NCBI RefSeq assembly: GCF_028291725.1
Contig: NZ_JAQGNT010000108.1
Coordinates: forward strand, 1-37,673
Direction of reading: 5' to 3'
Source of the DNA: Hydrocarboniphaga sp.
GTDB lineage: Bacteria; Pseudomonadota; Gammaproteobacteria; Nevskiales; Nevskiaceae
Length of the DNA stretch: 37,673 bases
Shown: in pieces, positions 16,287-24,241 of the stretch
How positions within the stretch are numbered: the first letter of the stretch is position 1
Layout of the letters: every line of letters begins with the position of its first letter
Translations under genes and position numbers: made by a program
The notes under the pieces: model-generated
What the model was told of the DNA's origin: nothing
Database searches by the model: none
What the model saw: the letters and a program-made list of their open reading frames with translations, nothing else

Positions 16287-16302
16287 GATGATGATCATCA
16301 TC
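16287..16302. promoter_or_regulatory. Perfect palindrome upstream of the MFS gene, possible operator
   Basis: GATGATGATCATCATC is a perfect 16-base palindrome located 18-33 bases before the GTG start of the transporter. Its position would suit a dimeric repressor in the leader or promoter region. No regulator gene is next to it, so the binding protein is unknown and the site is only a candidate. Confidence 0.4.
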
Positions 16303-16334
16303 TTAATCGATGGGTCGCGTATTCGTCACGAGCA

Positions 16335-16418
16335 CAATCGCGGACAAGGTCCGCTCCTACAGGAGGTGCAACCGACCGTGCGCCATATTCCTGTAGGAGC
16401 GGACCTTGTCCGCGATCG
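16335..16418. repeat. GTAG-REP pair, family A (GACC subtype), tail-to-tail
   Basis: Here the orientation is reversed: CAATCGCGGACAAGGTCCGC...CCTACA comes first and TGTAGGAGCGGACCTTG... second, so the GTAG heads face each other across a 30-base spacer. That spacer (GGAGGTGCAACCGACCGTGC and on) resembles the spacer at 24155-24237, showing that the two loci share a larger mobile or amplified unit. It lies between the aminotransferase and MFS genes. Confidence 0.92.
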
Positions 16419-16422
16419 AGGC

Positions 16423-17244
16423 TCACAAGATCGCATCTGCCGCGACGCTTTCATATGCTGCCAGCAGCCGCGCGTTGAACGCTGGATCTTCAACAAACCG
16501 CCATTCGTCGATCGCCACAATCGGCGTCCCGACACCGGTCGAATTGCAGCTGAAAGCCGCCTTGAAGCCGGCCAGATCGGGTAAACGCAGCTCGCGCGTC
16601 TGCTGCGCAATACCGGCCGCCGCCAGCGCCGCTTTCAACAGCTGCTGCGTCACGCCGTCGAGCATCGCTGCCTGCGGCCAGATCAGCTGCTCGCCGTCCC
16701 AGAAGCCGATGTTCCAGACGCTGCCTTCGCTGATACGCCCGGCGTGATCGACGAACAGCGCATCGTCATAACCGGCCTGCAAGGCGAGCTGCCGCTGCCA
16801 GAACAATCCAAAGGTTCCGACATGCTTCACCTCGGGCAGATCGCGCTGATAGGACTGCGCCTGCACCCGGATCGGCTGCGTCCTGCCCTGCCAGGGCGCG
16901 CTGACCGTGATCATCACGTCGACAGCCTGAGGCGCACCGGGCCGATCGCGATCGAACTGCGCAGCGTGGACATTGATGCGCACCGAGCAGGCCTCGATCG
17001 CGGCCGCGCCGGCATGCTGCAATGCCTGCTGTAACCAGGCCCGTACCGACGCGATATCGAGTTCGCTGGCGAACAGCATCTGCGTCGACGACTGCAGCCG
17101 CTGCAGATGCAGCTGCAGGCCGGCGACCCGGCCGCCACGCACCTGCATCGAGGTGAAGTGGCCATAGTTCGGCAGCGCCGCCGATAGCGATCCGGCGCTG
17201 GCCGGAGTACCGTTTATTTCGATCAGGGGCTTCATCATCTGCAT
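16423..17244 (-). CDS. Class IV PLP-dependent aminotransferase
   Basis: The 273-residue protein belongs to the fold-IV PLP enzymes (branched-chain aminotransferase, D-amino-acid aminotransferase, 4-amino-4-deoxychorismate lyase). The likely PLP lysine is in PEVKHVGTFG, followed by GYDDALFVD, GRISEGSVWNIGF and the LDGVTQQLL segment, all characteristic of the family. ATG 17244 is chosen over an upstream start 24 codons earlier since GAGGG lies just before it. The specific amino donor is unknown. It diverges from the metallo-beta-lactamase-fold gene with 72 bases between starts. Confidence 0.87.
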   Translation of the reverse strand: MQMMKPLIEINGTPASAGSLSAALPNYGHFTSMQVRGGRVAGLQLHLQRLQSSTQMLFASELDIASVRAWLQQALQHAGAAAIEACSVRINVHAAQFDRDRPGAPQAVDVMITVSAPWQGRTQPIRVQAQSYQRDLPEVKHVGTFGLFWQRQLALQAGYDDALFVDHAGRISEGSVWNIGFWDGEQLIWPQAAMLDGVTQQLLKAALAAAGIAQQTRELRLPDLAGFKAAFSCNSTGVGTPIVAIDEWRFVEDPAFNARLLAAYESVAADAIL

Positions 17245-17316
17245 AGCGTATCCCTCAACGGGGTGAGGCTGCGCGGGCATGCGGCCCCGACAATCGCGGC
17301 TCCAGGGAGGCATCAA

Positions 17317-18246
17317 ATGGCATTACTGCATGTGTCGCGACGGCGGCTGTGGATCGCGCTGGTTCTGGTTGTTATCGGCGCGCCCGCCTATTACGCGGCG
17401 GTGATGTACAGCCCCAAGGCCGACGAAAGCGCCTATACCTTCGACGCCGCGGCGGTGCGCCTGCTCGCCGACTCGCTGCCCGGCGACAAGCCGAGCGAGA
17501 TCCGCTTCGAGAATGTGATGGCTTTCGAGTTCGCCGGCGCGATGGTCGTCGCCGGCGACCGCTGGCGCGGCACGCCGCTGCCGGTGTATTCGTACCAGCT
17601 GGTCTATCCGCAACAGACCGTGATCGTCGACACCGCCATGCCCCGCAGTATGGCCAAGCCCGACTTCATGGTCCCGGCCTACGACGACGAGGCCTATGGC
17701 CGCGTCAGCGCGGCGCTGCCGAAAGCCTCTCTGATCGTGATCACACACGAGCACATGGATCACATCGGCGGTATCGCGAGTTATCCGGAGCCGGCACGCC
17801 TGCTGCCGGCGCTGCGGCTGAGCCGTGAGCAGCTCGCACATCCCGAGACGATGGCGCCGGCGAAGCTGGCGCCAGAACTCGTGGCCGGCATCGTGCCGCT
17901 GCAATACGAGCAGATGCTGGCGATCGCGCCCGGCGTGGTGCTGATCCGCGCGCCGGGCCATACACCGGGCAGCCAGATGGTTTACGTCAAGCGCGCCGAT
18001 GGCCGCGAAGTGCTGTTCCTCGGCGACATCGCCTGGCATCGGCGCAACATCGAGCTGGTGCGCGAGCGGCCCTGGTTCATGACCGCGCTGGTCGGCGAAA
18101 ACCGCGCGCAGGTACTGCCGGAACTCAGCGCGCTGCACAAGCTCGCGCAGAGCAATCCGGAGATTCACCAGGTGCCGGGGCACGATGGCGAGGTGGTGCA
18201 GGCGCTGGTCGCGGCGGGGCTGATGCAGGCGGGGTTTGAACCGTAA
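17317..18246 (+). CDS. Metallo-beta-lactamase-fold hydrolase, membrane-anchored
   Basis: The 309-residue protein has an N-terminal hydrophobic segment (about residues 10-31) that would anchor or export it, then an MBL domain. Metal ligands are seen in THEHMDHIGG (His144, His146, Asp148, His149), GHTPGS and FLGDIAWH, with another His near the C-terminus (VPGHDGE). The fold covers lactonases, glyoxalases, RNases and others; the extended form with an early VIVDTAM strand is consistent but does not settle the substrate. GGGAGG precedes ATG 17317; an in-frame ATG 18 codons upstream is less likely. It is followed by a family E repeat. Confidence 0.87.
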   Translation: MALLHVSRRRLWIALVLVVIGAPAYYAAVMYSPKADESAYTFDAAAVRLLADSLPGDKPSEIRFENVMAFEFAGAMVVAGDRWRGTPLPVYSYQLVYPQQTVIVDTAMPRSMAKPDFMVPAYDDEAYGRVSAALPKASLIVITHEHMDHIGGIASYPEPARLLPALRLSREQLAHPETMAPAKLAPELVAGIVPLQYEQMLAIAPGVVLIRAPGHTPGSQMVYVKRADGREVLFLGDIAWHRRNIELVRERPWFMTALVGENRAQVLPELSALHKLAQSNPEIHQVPGHDGEVVQALVAAGLMQAGFEP

Positions 18247-18251
18247 CCGCT

Positions 18252-18355
18252 TGTCTCCTTTCCCCGCCAACGACGGGATGGGGGCGCAACGAGAGAGCAA
18301 CTCCGCGACGAATGCCCCCACCCTAGCCCTCCCCCGCTTCGCGGGGGAGGGGACA
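18252..18355. repeat. Family E G/C-tract palindromic element, copy 1
   Basis: The element runs from TGTCTCCTTTCCCCG through GGGATGGGGGCG, a variable centre, CCCCCACCCT and finally a CCTCCCCCGC/GCGGGGGAGG hairpin ending GGGGACA. Other copies are at 22096 and 37576. It occupies a convergent gene junction. The A-run after the terminal hairpin is on the wrong strand for a canonical terminator of either gene. Confidence 0.8.
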
Positions 18356-18360
18356 AAAAA

Positions 18361-20211
18361 TCAAAGCGACTCCAGCTGCTCCATGCCTTCCAGCCACTTC
18401 GCCTCGATGTCGTCGAGCCGGCTCTTCAGCTGACGCTGTTCGTCGACCAGCCTGTCCAGCTCCTTCTTGCGCGCGGCTTCGTACAGCCCGGCATCGCCCA
18501 TCCTCGAATCGATCTCGGCGAGCCGCGCCTGCGCCTTGCTCATCTGCGATTCGAGCTTGCCGACGGTGTCGCGCAGCGCGCGCTGCTGCTGTTTGGCGGC
18601 GGCGTCCAGCACTTTGGCCTCGGACTTGTCGCCGACGCTGTTGCCGCGCGTGCTCAGCCACTTCGCGTAATCGTCGAGGTCACCATCGAAGTCTTCGCAG
18701 CGGCCGGCGTCGACTCGCCACAGCGTGTCGCAAGTGCTGGAGATCAGATGGCGATCATGCGAGACCAGCAGCATCGCGCCCTTGTAATCCTGCAACGCCA
18801 TTTCCAGCGCCTGGCGCATGTCCAGGTCGAGATGATTGGTCGGCTCGTCGAGCAGTAGCAGATTGGGCTGCGGATACACCACCAGCGCCAGCGCCAGCCG
18901 CGCTTTCTCGCCGCCGGAAAACGGCGCGATCGCCTCATAGACGCGATCGCCGCGGAAATTGAAGCCCCCCAGATAATCACGAACCGACTGCTCGGTCGCG
19001 TCCGGATCGAGCCGGCGCAGATGCAGCATCGGCGAGGCCTGCGCGTCCAGACTCTCCAGCTGATGCTGCGCGAAGTAGCCGACCTTCAGATCCGGCGAGC
19101 GTTTCACTTCACCGGACAGCGGCGCCAGATCGCCGGCAATGAGTTTGATCAGCGTCGACTTGCCGGCACCGTTGGGGCCGAGCAGGCCAACACGATCGCC
19201 GGGCTCGATGCCGAGCTTCAGTCCGCTGAGCTGCGGCTTGCCGCCGTAGCCGACCGAGACCTTGTCCAGCCGCAGCATCGGGCTCGGCAACTTCAGCGGC
19301 GCGCGGAAGCTGAAACTGAACTCGGAATCCGCATGCGCGGCCGCACCGATCTGGATGCGCTCGATCATCTTCAGCCGCGACTGCGCCTGGCGCGCCTTGG
19401 TCGCCTGCGCGCGGAAGCGGTCGACAAAAGCCTGCAGATGCGCCAGCTGCCGCACCTGCTGCTCGCGCTGCGCGGCCTGCTGGCTCATGCGCTCGGCGCG
19501 CAGGCGCTCGAACTGCGAATAGTTGCCGGAATACAGCGTCGCGGTCTCGGCATGCAGGTGCAGCGTATGCGTGGCCACCGCGTCGAGAAACTCGCGGTCA
19601 TGGCTGATCACGAACAGCGTGCCGTCGTAGCTCTTCAGCCAGTCCTGCAGCCAGAACACCGCGTCCAGATCCAGGTGATTGGTCGGCTCGTCCAACAGCA
19701 GCAGGTCGGACCGGCACATCAGCGCGCGCGCCAGGTTCAGGCGCATGCGCCAGCCGCCGCTGAAGCTGGCGACCGTGCGCGACTGCGCCTCCTGGCTGAA
19801 GCCGAGGCCGTCCAGCAGCTTGGCCGCGCGCGAACGCGCCGAGTAGCCGCCGATCGCGTTCAGCCGGTCGTGCAGCCTGGCGATGCGCGCGACGTCGTGC
19901 TTCTGCTCGGCGATTTCAAGCTCGGCTTCGCAGCGGCGCAACTCGGTGTCGCCATCGAGCGCGAACTCGAGCGCCGCACGCTCCAGCGCCGGTGTCTCCT
20001 GTGCCACCGAGGCGATCTCCAGCCGCGATGGCAGCTGCACCTCGCCTGCGTCCGGCGACAACTCGCCGAGCACCATCGCGAACAGGCTGGTCTTGCCGGT
20101 GCCGTTGCGGCCGACCAGGCCGACCCGCCAGCCCGGGTGGACGGTGAAGGACGTGCGCTCCAACAGCTTGCGAGGGCCACGGCGCAGCGTGACGTTGGAA
20201 AAGGTCAGCAT
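18361..20211 (-). CDS. yheS: ABC-F family ATPase, YheS-like
   Basis: The 616-residue protein has two ABC ATPase domains and no membrane segments, the hallmark of ABC-F ribosome-associated factors. Domain 1 has Walker A GRNGTGKTS (about 35-43), signature FSGGWRMRL and Walker B LLLLDEPTNHLDL; the linker is rich in Arg/Lys/Gln (residues about 235-285, the P-site tRNA-interacting region of the family); domain 2 has GPNGAGKST, FSGGEKARL and a second LLLLDEPTNHLDL. The charged C-terminal tail (about 540-616) looks coiled-coil. Overall it is most like YheS. It is divergent from the DUF4197 lipoprotein gene over a 154-base gap with no further gene. Confidence 0.93.
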   Translation of the reverse strand: MLTFSNVTLRRGPRKLLERTSFTVHPGWRVGLVGRNGTGKTSLFAMVLGELSPDAGEVQLPSRLEIASVAQETPALERAALEFALDGDTELRRCEAELEIAEQKHDVARIARLHDRLNAIGGYSARSRAAKLLDGLGFSQEAQSRTVASFSGGWRMRLNLARALMCRSDLLLLDEPTNHLDLDAVFWLQDWLKSYDGTLFVISHDREFLDAVATHTLHLHAETATLYSGNYSQFERLRAERMSQQAAQREQQVRQLAHLQAFVDRFRAQATKARQAQSRLKMIERIQIGAAAHADSEFSFSFRAPLKLPSPMLRLDKVSVGYGGKPQLSGLKLGIEPGDRVGLLGPNGAGKSTLIKLIAGDLAPLSGEVKRSPDLKVGYFAQHQLESLDAQASPMLHLRRLDPDATEQSVRDYLGGFNFRGDRVYEAIAPFSGGEKARLALALVVYPQPNLLLLDEPTNHLDLDMRQALEMALQDYKGAMLLVSHDRHLISSTCDTLWRVDAGRCEDFDGDLDDYAKWLSTRGNSVGDKSEAKVLDAAAKQQQRALRDTVGKLESQMSKAQARLAEIDSRMGDAGLYEAARKKELDRLVDEQRQLKSRLDDIEAKWLEGMEQLESL

Positions 20212-20365
20212 GGGGCGCGCAGTTTAGCGGCGCGGCTGGCAGAACAGCCATCGAGACTCGCACCGCGGCGCCGTTCAACCGACCATTTTCGCCGCTGCAT
20301 AAGAACCCGCTGCTGCCGGACACAGGCAACGGGTATGCTCAGATTTCTTACAGATCGGAACCCTC

Positions 20366-21115
20366 ATGCGTGTCCCTGTCGCGATCTCCGCTGCCCTGCT
20401 TGGCTCGGTGCTGTCGGCATTACCGGGCTGCGCCGGCACCGGCCAGGGCGTGATCGACGCGCTGGACCAGATCGGCAGCGTGGTCCAGGGGGGCGGCCTG
20501 AGCCAGAGCGAGATCCTGGCCGGCCTGCGCGACGCGCTGCAGCAGGGCACCACCAGCGCCATTTCCCAACTCGGCCGCAATGACGGCTTCTGGCGCGACC
20601 CGCAGGTGCGCGTACCGTTGCCCTCGTTCGTCGCCCGCTACGAGAGCGCGGTGCGGTCGGTCGGCTACGGCAGCACGCTCGACCAGTTCCAGCTGAGCCT
20701 GAACCGTGCCGCCGAACAGGCCGTGCCGCAGGCGATGAATATCATCGGCAACGCGATCAGCCGAATGACGATCGACGACGCCAAGGAGATTCTCGATGGC
20801 CCGAGCAATGCGGCGACCGAATTCTTCCGCCGCTCCTCGTCGGACGATCTGTACCAGAGCATCCTGCCGATCGTGACCACGACCACCGAGCAGGCCGGCG
20901 TCACCCAGCAGTACAAGAAGCTGGCGAGCAAGGCCGGCCCGATCCTGCGCCTGTCCGGCAGCAGCATGCCGGCGGATCTCGACGGCTATGTCACGCAGAA
21001 AGCGCTGGACGGCCTGTTCCTGAAAATTGCCGAGGAAGAGGCGCGGATTCGCGCCGACCCGGCAGCGCGGAGCACCGAGCTGCTGAAGAAGGTATTCGCG
21101 AAACAGCATCATTGA
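20366..21115 (+). CDS. DUF4197 family lipoprotein
   Basis: The 249-residue protein begins with a lipoprotein signal (lipobox LPGC, Cys22). The remainder is the helical DUF4197 domain: repeated Leu-rich helices, FWRDPQVRVPLP near residue 73-84, ILDGPSNAATEFFRRSS and the late VTQKALDGLFLKIAEEEARIR segment all fit that family. Function is unknown; a periplasmic, membrane-tethered location is expected. The gene faces the pirin gene across a family B REP pair. Confidence 0.87.
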   Translation: MRVPVAISAALLGSVLSALPGCAGTGQGVIDALDQIGSVVQGGGLSQSEILAGLRDALQQGTTSAISQLGRNDGFWRDPQVRVPLPSFVARYESAVRSVGYGSTLDQFQLSLNRAAEQAVPQAMNIIGNAISRMTIDDAKEILDGPSNAATEFFRRSSSDDLYQSILPIVTTTTEQAGVTQQYKKLASKAGPILRLSGSSMPADLDGYVTQKALDGLFLKIAEEEARIRADPAARSTELLKKVFAKQHH

Positions 21116-21119
21116 AGGT

Positions 21120-21199
21120 GTAGGTCGGCAATCCTTCGCCGACGTGCAAGACCCGATGCGCAACGGAGGCCTCACGTCGGCAAAGGATTGCCGACCTAC
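21120..21199. repeat. GTAG-REP pair, family B, head-to-head
   Basis: GTAGGTCGGCAATCCTTCGC and its inverted partner lie about 27 bases apart. The left half carries a C where other copies have T, with no matching change on the right. It sits in the convergent junction between the DUF4197 gene and the pirin gene. Confidence 0.93.
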
Positions 21200-21209
21200 A
21201 TCTGCCGCT

Positions 21210-22079
21210 TCAGGCCGCTTCGGTCTCATGCCCGAAACGGCCGCTGCGGTAATCCTCGAGCGCCTGCTCGATCTCCTCGCGGGTGTTCATCACGAACGGG
21301 CCGTACTGCACCACCGGCTCACGCAGCGGCTTGCCGGCGATCAGCAGCAGGCGTGCGCCCTGCGCGCCGGCGGTGAGCTTGAGCGTGTCGCCGTCCGACA
21401 GCAGACCCGCGCCGCGCAGCGGTAGCGGGCGTGCTTCCGTGCCGATGCTGGCCGTGCCTTCGTACAGATAGACGAAAGCATTATGGCCATTGGGTACCGA
21501 CACGGCGGCGCTGACCCCGGCGGCCAGATCGATATCCAGATACAGCGGCGCGGTCGTCGCACCGAGCACCGGGCCGTCGGTCTTGACGCCCGATTGCGTG
21601 ACCGAGCCGGCGATCACGCGGGCCCTGCCGCCGCCGTCCAAGGCCGCCGTCGGGATCTTGGCGGACGGGATGTCGCGATAGCCGGCCGGCTTCATCTTCT
21701 CGCTCGCCGGCAGGTTCAGCCACAGCTGAAAGCCGCGCATGCGGCCCGCCGTCTGCTGCGGCATTTCGGAATGGATGATGCCGCGCGCCGCCGTCATCCA
21801 TTGCACGTCGCCGGGCGCCAGATCGCCGGTGTGGCCGAAGTTGTCCTTGTGCTGCATGTGGCCGTCGAGCATGTAGGTCACCGTCTCGAAGCCGCGATGC
21901 GGATGCGCCGGAAAGCCCGCCAGATAGTCGCTGGGCTCGTCGGTATAGAACTCGTCGAGCATCAGGAAGGGATCGAAGCGCAGGCCCGGCTGCGAACCCA
22001 GCGACCGCGACAGCTTGACGCCGGCGCCGTCCGAAGTCGGCTGGCCGGGGATCACTTGTCTCAAGGTACGTTCGTTCAT
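21210..22079 (-). CDS. Pirin family protein
   Basis: The 289-residue bicupin protein is a pirin. Metal ligands are seen in FPAHPHRGFET (His59 and His61) and in GIIHSEMP (His103, Glu105). Bacterial pirins bind Fe and include quercetin 2,3-dioxygenases such as YhhW; others modulate metabolic enzymes. The second cupin half is more divergent, as is normal. It lies downstream of the azoreductase on the same strand, separated by a family E element, and may respond to the same redox or aromatic stresses; this last point is inference. Confidence 0.92.
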   Translation of the reverse strand: MNERTLRQVIPGQPTSDGAGVKLSRSLGSQPGLRFDPFLMLDEFYTDEPSDYLAGFPAHPHRGFETVTYMLDGHMQHKDNFGHTGDLAPGDVQWMTAARGIIHSEMPQQTAGRMRGFQLWLNLPASEKMKPAGYRDIPSAKIPTAALDGGGRARVIAGSVTQSGVKTDGPVLGATTAPLYLDIDLAAGVSAAVSVPNGHNAFVYLYEGTASIGTEARPLPLRGAGLLSDGDTLKLTAGAQGARLLLIAGKPLREPVVQYGPFVMNTREEIEQALEDYRSGRFGHETEAA

Positions 22080-22095
22080 TTCAAGCTCCTTCAGG

Positions 22096-22180
22096 TCTCC
22101 TTCCCCCGCCTGCGGGGGAAGGTTGGGATGGGGGCGGATGTCACAACGAGGCTTCGTTGCGCCGGCTCGCCCCCACCCGC
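22096..22180. repeat. Family E G/C-tract palindromic element, copy 2
   Basis: TCTCCTTCCCCCGCCTGCGG opens a complete hairpin (CTTCCCCCGC/GCGGGGGAAG), followed by TTGGGATGGGGGCG, a centre of about 30 bases, and CGCCCCCACCC, which can pair with the G-tract. The terminal CCCTCCCCCGC hairpin of copy 1 is missing. It lies between the azoreductase stop and the pirin start. Confidence 0.8.
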
Positions 22181-22188
22181 GTTTGCCG

Positions 22189-22803
22189 CTACGCCGCCAG
22201 CTTCTCGATCACGGCCTGCGCCTGCTCGAAAGCCTTGCTCTTGTGCTCGGCGCTGTAAGCCAGGCCTTCGGCGTAGACGAACTCGATGTTCTGAATGCCG
22301 AGGAAGTTGAAGAAGGTCTTCACGAAACCGGTCTGGGTATCACTGGGCTGGCCCAAGTGGATACCGCCGCGCGCGGCGGCGACAACCAGCTTGCGATCAC
22401 CGATCAGGCCGACCGGGCCGGTCTCGGTGTAGCGGAACGTGACGCCGGCGCGGGCCAGGTGATCGATATAGGCCTTCAGCTGCGAGGGCACGCCGAAGTT
22501 GTACATCGGCAGGCCGAGCACGATCGTGTCGGCGGCTTTCAGCTCGTCGATCAGCGCGTCGGATTCGGCGACGATCGCCGCCTGTTCCGGCGTGCGGTCG
22601 GCGGCCGGCGTCGACAGCGCGACGATGCGCGTCGCGTCCAGATGCGGGACCGGCGAGCCCGCGAGATCGCGGGTCACGACCTGGCCGGTCGGGTGCTTCC
22701 TGCGCCAGGCGGCGACGATGTTCTCGGCCAGCACGCTGGAATTGCCCTTGTCGGCAAAAACGCTGGTATTGATCTTCAGCAGGCTGGGAATCTGGGTACT
22801 CAT
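22189..22803 (-). CDS. azoR: FMN-dependent NADH-azoreductase
   Basis: The 204-residue flavodoxin-fold oxidoreductase resembles AzoR: an N-terminal phosphate-binding Ser-rich loop (SVFADKGNSS), LPMYNFGVPSQLKAYIDHLARAG in the FMN-binding centre, and a C-terminal GIQNIEFVYAEGL segment. AzoR enzymes reduce quinones and azo dyes by two-electron transfer using NAD(P)H and protect against thiol and quinone stress. ATG 22803 is preceded by GGAGA. It is transcribed away from a LysR-type gene, the usual layout for a regulated azoR, and a palindrome lies in the shared gap. Confidence 0.92.
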   Translation of the reverse strand: MSTQIPSLLKINTSVFADKGNSSVLAENIVAAWRRKHPTGQVVTRDLAGSPVPHLDATRIVALSTPAADRTPEQAAIVAESDALIDELKAADTIVLGLPMYNFGVPSQLKAYIDHLARAGVTFRYTETGPVGLIGDRKLVVAAARGGIHLGQPSDTQTGFVKTFFNFLGIQNIEFVYAEGLAYSAEHKSKAFEQAQAVIEKLAA

Positions 22804-22877
22804 GGCGGTCTCCGGGATGCAGATGGAACGGGGAACATTTCGGTGACGCCTATTTAATAATTGTCGGAGTCGATAAA

Positions 22878-22897
22878 AAAGCAAAATATTCTGCTTT
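22878..22897. promoter_or_regulatory. Palindromic operator candidate between azoR and lysR-type gene
   Basis: AAAGCAAAATATTCTGCTTT has perfect six-base arms (AAAGCA/TGCTTT) around an AATATT-like centre. It lies in an unusually AT-rich 127-base gap between divergent starts. On the azoR strand TTGCTT within the right portion could be a -35 box with TTATTA about 18 bases on as -10, so a regulator bound here would control azoR directly. Confidence 0.55.
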
Positions 22898-22930
22898 AAA
22901 CCTTCGATAAATTCGATCAATCTGGCGATC

Positions 22931-23848
22931 ATGAGCACCGCCCTGAACCCCAAGATCTCGCTGGAGCAATGGCGTGCGCTGGTCGCCGTGGTCGATGCCG
23001 GCGGCTACGCCCAGGCCGCCGAAACCCTGCACAAGACCCAGTCCAGTGTCAGCTACCTGGTTGCCAAGCTCGAGCGCTCGCTGAACCTGAAAGTGTTCGA
23101 GATCGAGGGCCGCAAAGCCAAGCTCACCGACACCGGCCAGGTGCTGGTCCGCCGCGCCCGCGCGCTGATCGAGGAGGCCGACAGCATCGAGCGCGCCGCT
23201 GGCACGCTGGCCGCCGGCTGGGAGCCGGAGCTGGCGATCGCGGCCGAGATCATCTTCCCGACCTGGATGCTGCTGCGTGCGTTCGCGCGCTTTGGCCAGC
23301 AGCGGCCGCAGACGCGCATCCAGCTGCACGAGACCGTACTCACCGGCACCGACGAGGCGCTGATCGAGCGCCGCGTGCATCTGGCGATCGCCAGCAGCAT
23401 CCCGCGCGGCTTCATCGGCGACCGGCTGCTGACGATGCGTTTCATCTGCGCCGCTCATCCCGATCACCCGCTGCATCAGCTCGGCCGCGAAATCACCCAG
23501 CGCGACCTGCGCCGCCATCGCCACCTGATCGTGCGCGACTCGGCTGCGCATCGCATGCGCGACAGCGGCATCTGGCAGGGCGCCGAACAGCGGCTGACGG
23601 TCAGCAACATGGCGACCTCGATCGCCGCTGCCGTCGCCGGCATGGGCTTCGCGTGGTACTCGGAAGACATGATCCGCGACGAACTGCATCGCGGTGTGCT
23701 GAAACCGCTGCCGCTGAAAGAGGGCGCGGAACGCCGCGGCGATCTGTTCCTGGTGCTGGCGGAAGGCGACGCCGCCGGCCCGGGCGCGCGGCTGATGGCC
23801 GAGATCCTGCGCGAGGAGGTCAAGACGGAATGTGCGAAGCATGTGTAG
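22931..23848 (+). CDS. LysR-type transcriptional regulator
   Basis: The 305-residue protein has an N-terminal winged helix-turn-helix (about 10-68, with AAETLHKTQSSVSYLVAKLE) and a C-terminal periplasmic-binding-like effector domain (about 95-290). It is divergent from azoR and is probably its activator, as for other azoR/qor-type LysR pairs. The last codons run into a family C repeat: TAG (23846-23848) is the GTAG head, so the natural C-terminus may have been altered by the repeat. The effector is unknown; quinones or electrophiles are plausible. Confidence 0.92.
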   Translation: MSTALNPKISLEQWRALVAVVDAGGYAQAAETLHKTQSSVSYLVAKLERSLNLKVFEIEGRKAKLTDTGQVLVRRARALIEEADSIERAAGTLAAGWEPELAIAAEIIFPTWMLLRAFARFGQQRPQTRIQLHETVLTGTDEALIERRVHLAIASSIPRGFIGDRLLTMRFICAAHPDHPLHQLGREITQRDLRRHRHLIVRDSAAHRMRDSGIWQGAEQRLTVSNMATSIAAAVAGMGFAWYSEDMIRDELHRGVLKPLPLKEGAERRGDLFLVLAEGDAAGPGARLMAEILREEVKTECAKHV

Positions 23849-23879
23849 CTTGGGGTGAGCGCAGCGAACCCCAAGCTAC
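23845..23879. repeat. Single GTAG-REP half, family C variant
   Basis: GTAGCTTGGGGTGAGC and AACCCCAAGCTAC fold into one hairpin with the loop GAGCGCAGCG. It differs from the 14955 copy by compensating changes at the stem base (GTAGCT/AGCTAC). The head provides the stop codon of the LysR-type gene. Confidence 0.9.
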
Positions 23880-23897
23880 GGGCCGTAAACTGCGCAC

Positions 23898-24155
23898 ATG
23901 GAATGCCGTTCCCGCTGCGGTGCCTGCTGTACCGCGCCTTCGATTACGTCCGCGATTCCCGGCATGCCCAACGGCAAGCCGGCGGGAGTGCGTTGTGTGC
24001 AGCTCGACGAGTTGGAGCGCTGCCGGCTGTTTGCTGATCCGCGGCGACCGGCGTTTTGCGGAACGCTGAAACCGGCAGCGGAGATGTGCGGCGCATCGCG
24101 CGCCGATGCGATGGCATATCTGGGGAACCTGGAGCGGTTGACGCGTCCAGCGTGA
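23898..24155 (+). CDS. YkgJ-type cysteine-cluster protein
   Basis: The 85-residue protein starts [11 protein letters not shown], the C-x(3)-C-x-x-C-C cluster of the YkgJ/UPF0153 family, and has further cysteines at about 33, 42, 54 and 64, together a probable zinc or Fe-S site. The PAGVRCVQL segment and the CGTLKP segment also fit the family. Function is unknown. Its stop TGA adjoins the tail of a family A repeat. Short length is usual for this subgroup. Confidence 0.85.
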   Translation: MECRSRCGACCTAPSITSAIPGMPNGKPAGVRCVQLDELERCRLFADPRRPAFCGTLKPAAEMCGASRADAMAYLGNLERLTRPA

Positions 24156-24237
24156 ATCGCGGTCAAGGACCGCTCCTACAGGAGGCGCAACAGACGGTGC
24201 GCAAAATTCCTGTAGGAGCGGTCCTTGACCGCGATTG
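24155..24237. repeat. GTAG-REP pair, family A (GTCC subtype), tail-to-tail
   Basis: AATCGCGGTCAAGGACCGC...CCTACA and TGTAGGAGCGGTCCTTG... face each other with a 30-base spacer (GGAGGCGCAACAGACGGTGC and on) that is nearly the same as the one at 16335-16418, although the subtype of the repeat differs. The element fills the convergent junction between the YkgJ-type and permease genes. Confidence 0.92.
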
Positions 24238-24241
24238 AAAC

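Noticed and set aside
18330-18360. Hairpin followed by an A-run as an intrinsic terminator
   Set aside because: For both neighbouring genes the T-run would lie on the wrong side of the hairpin in the RNA; it is better explained as the end of a family E repeat.
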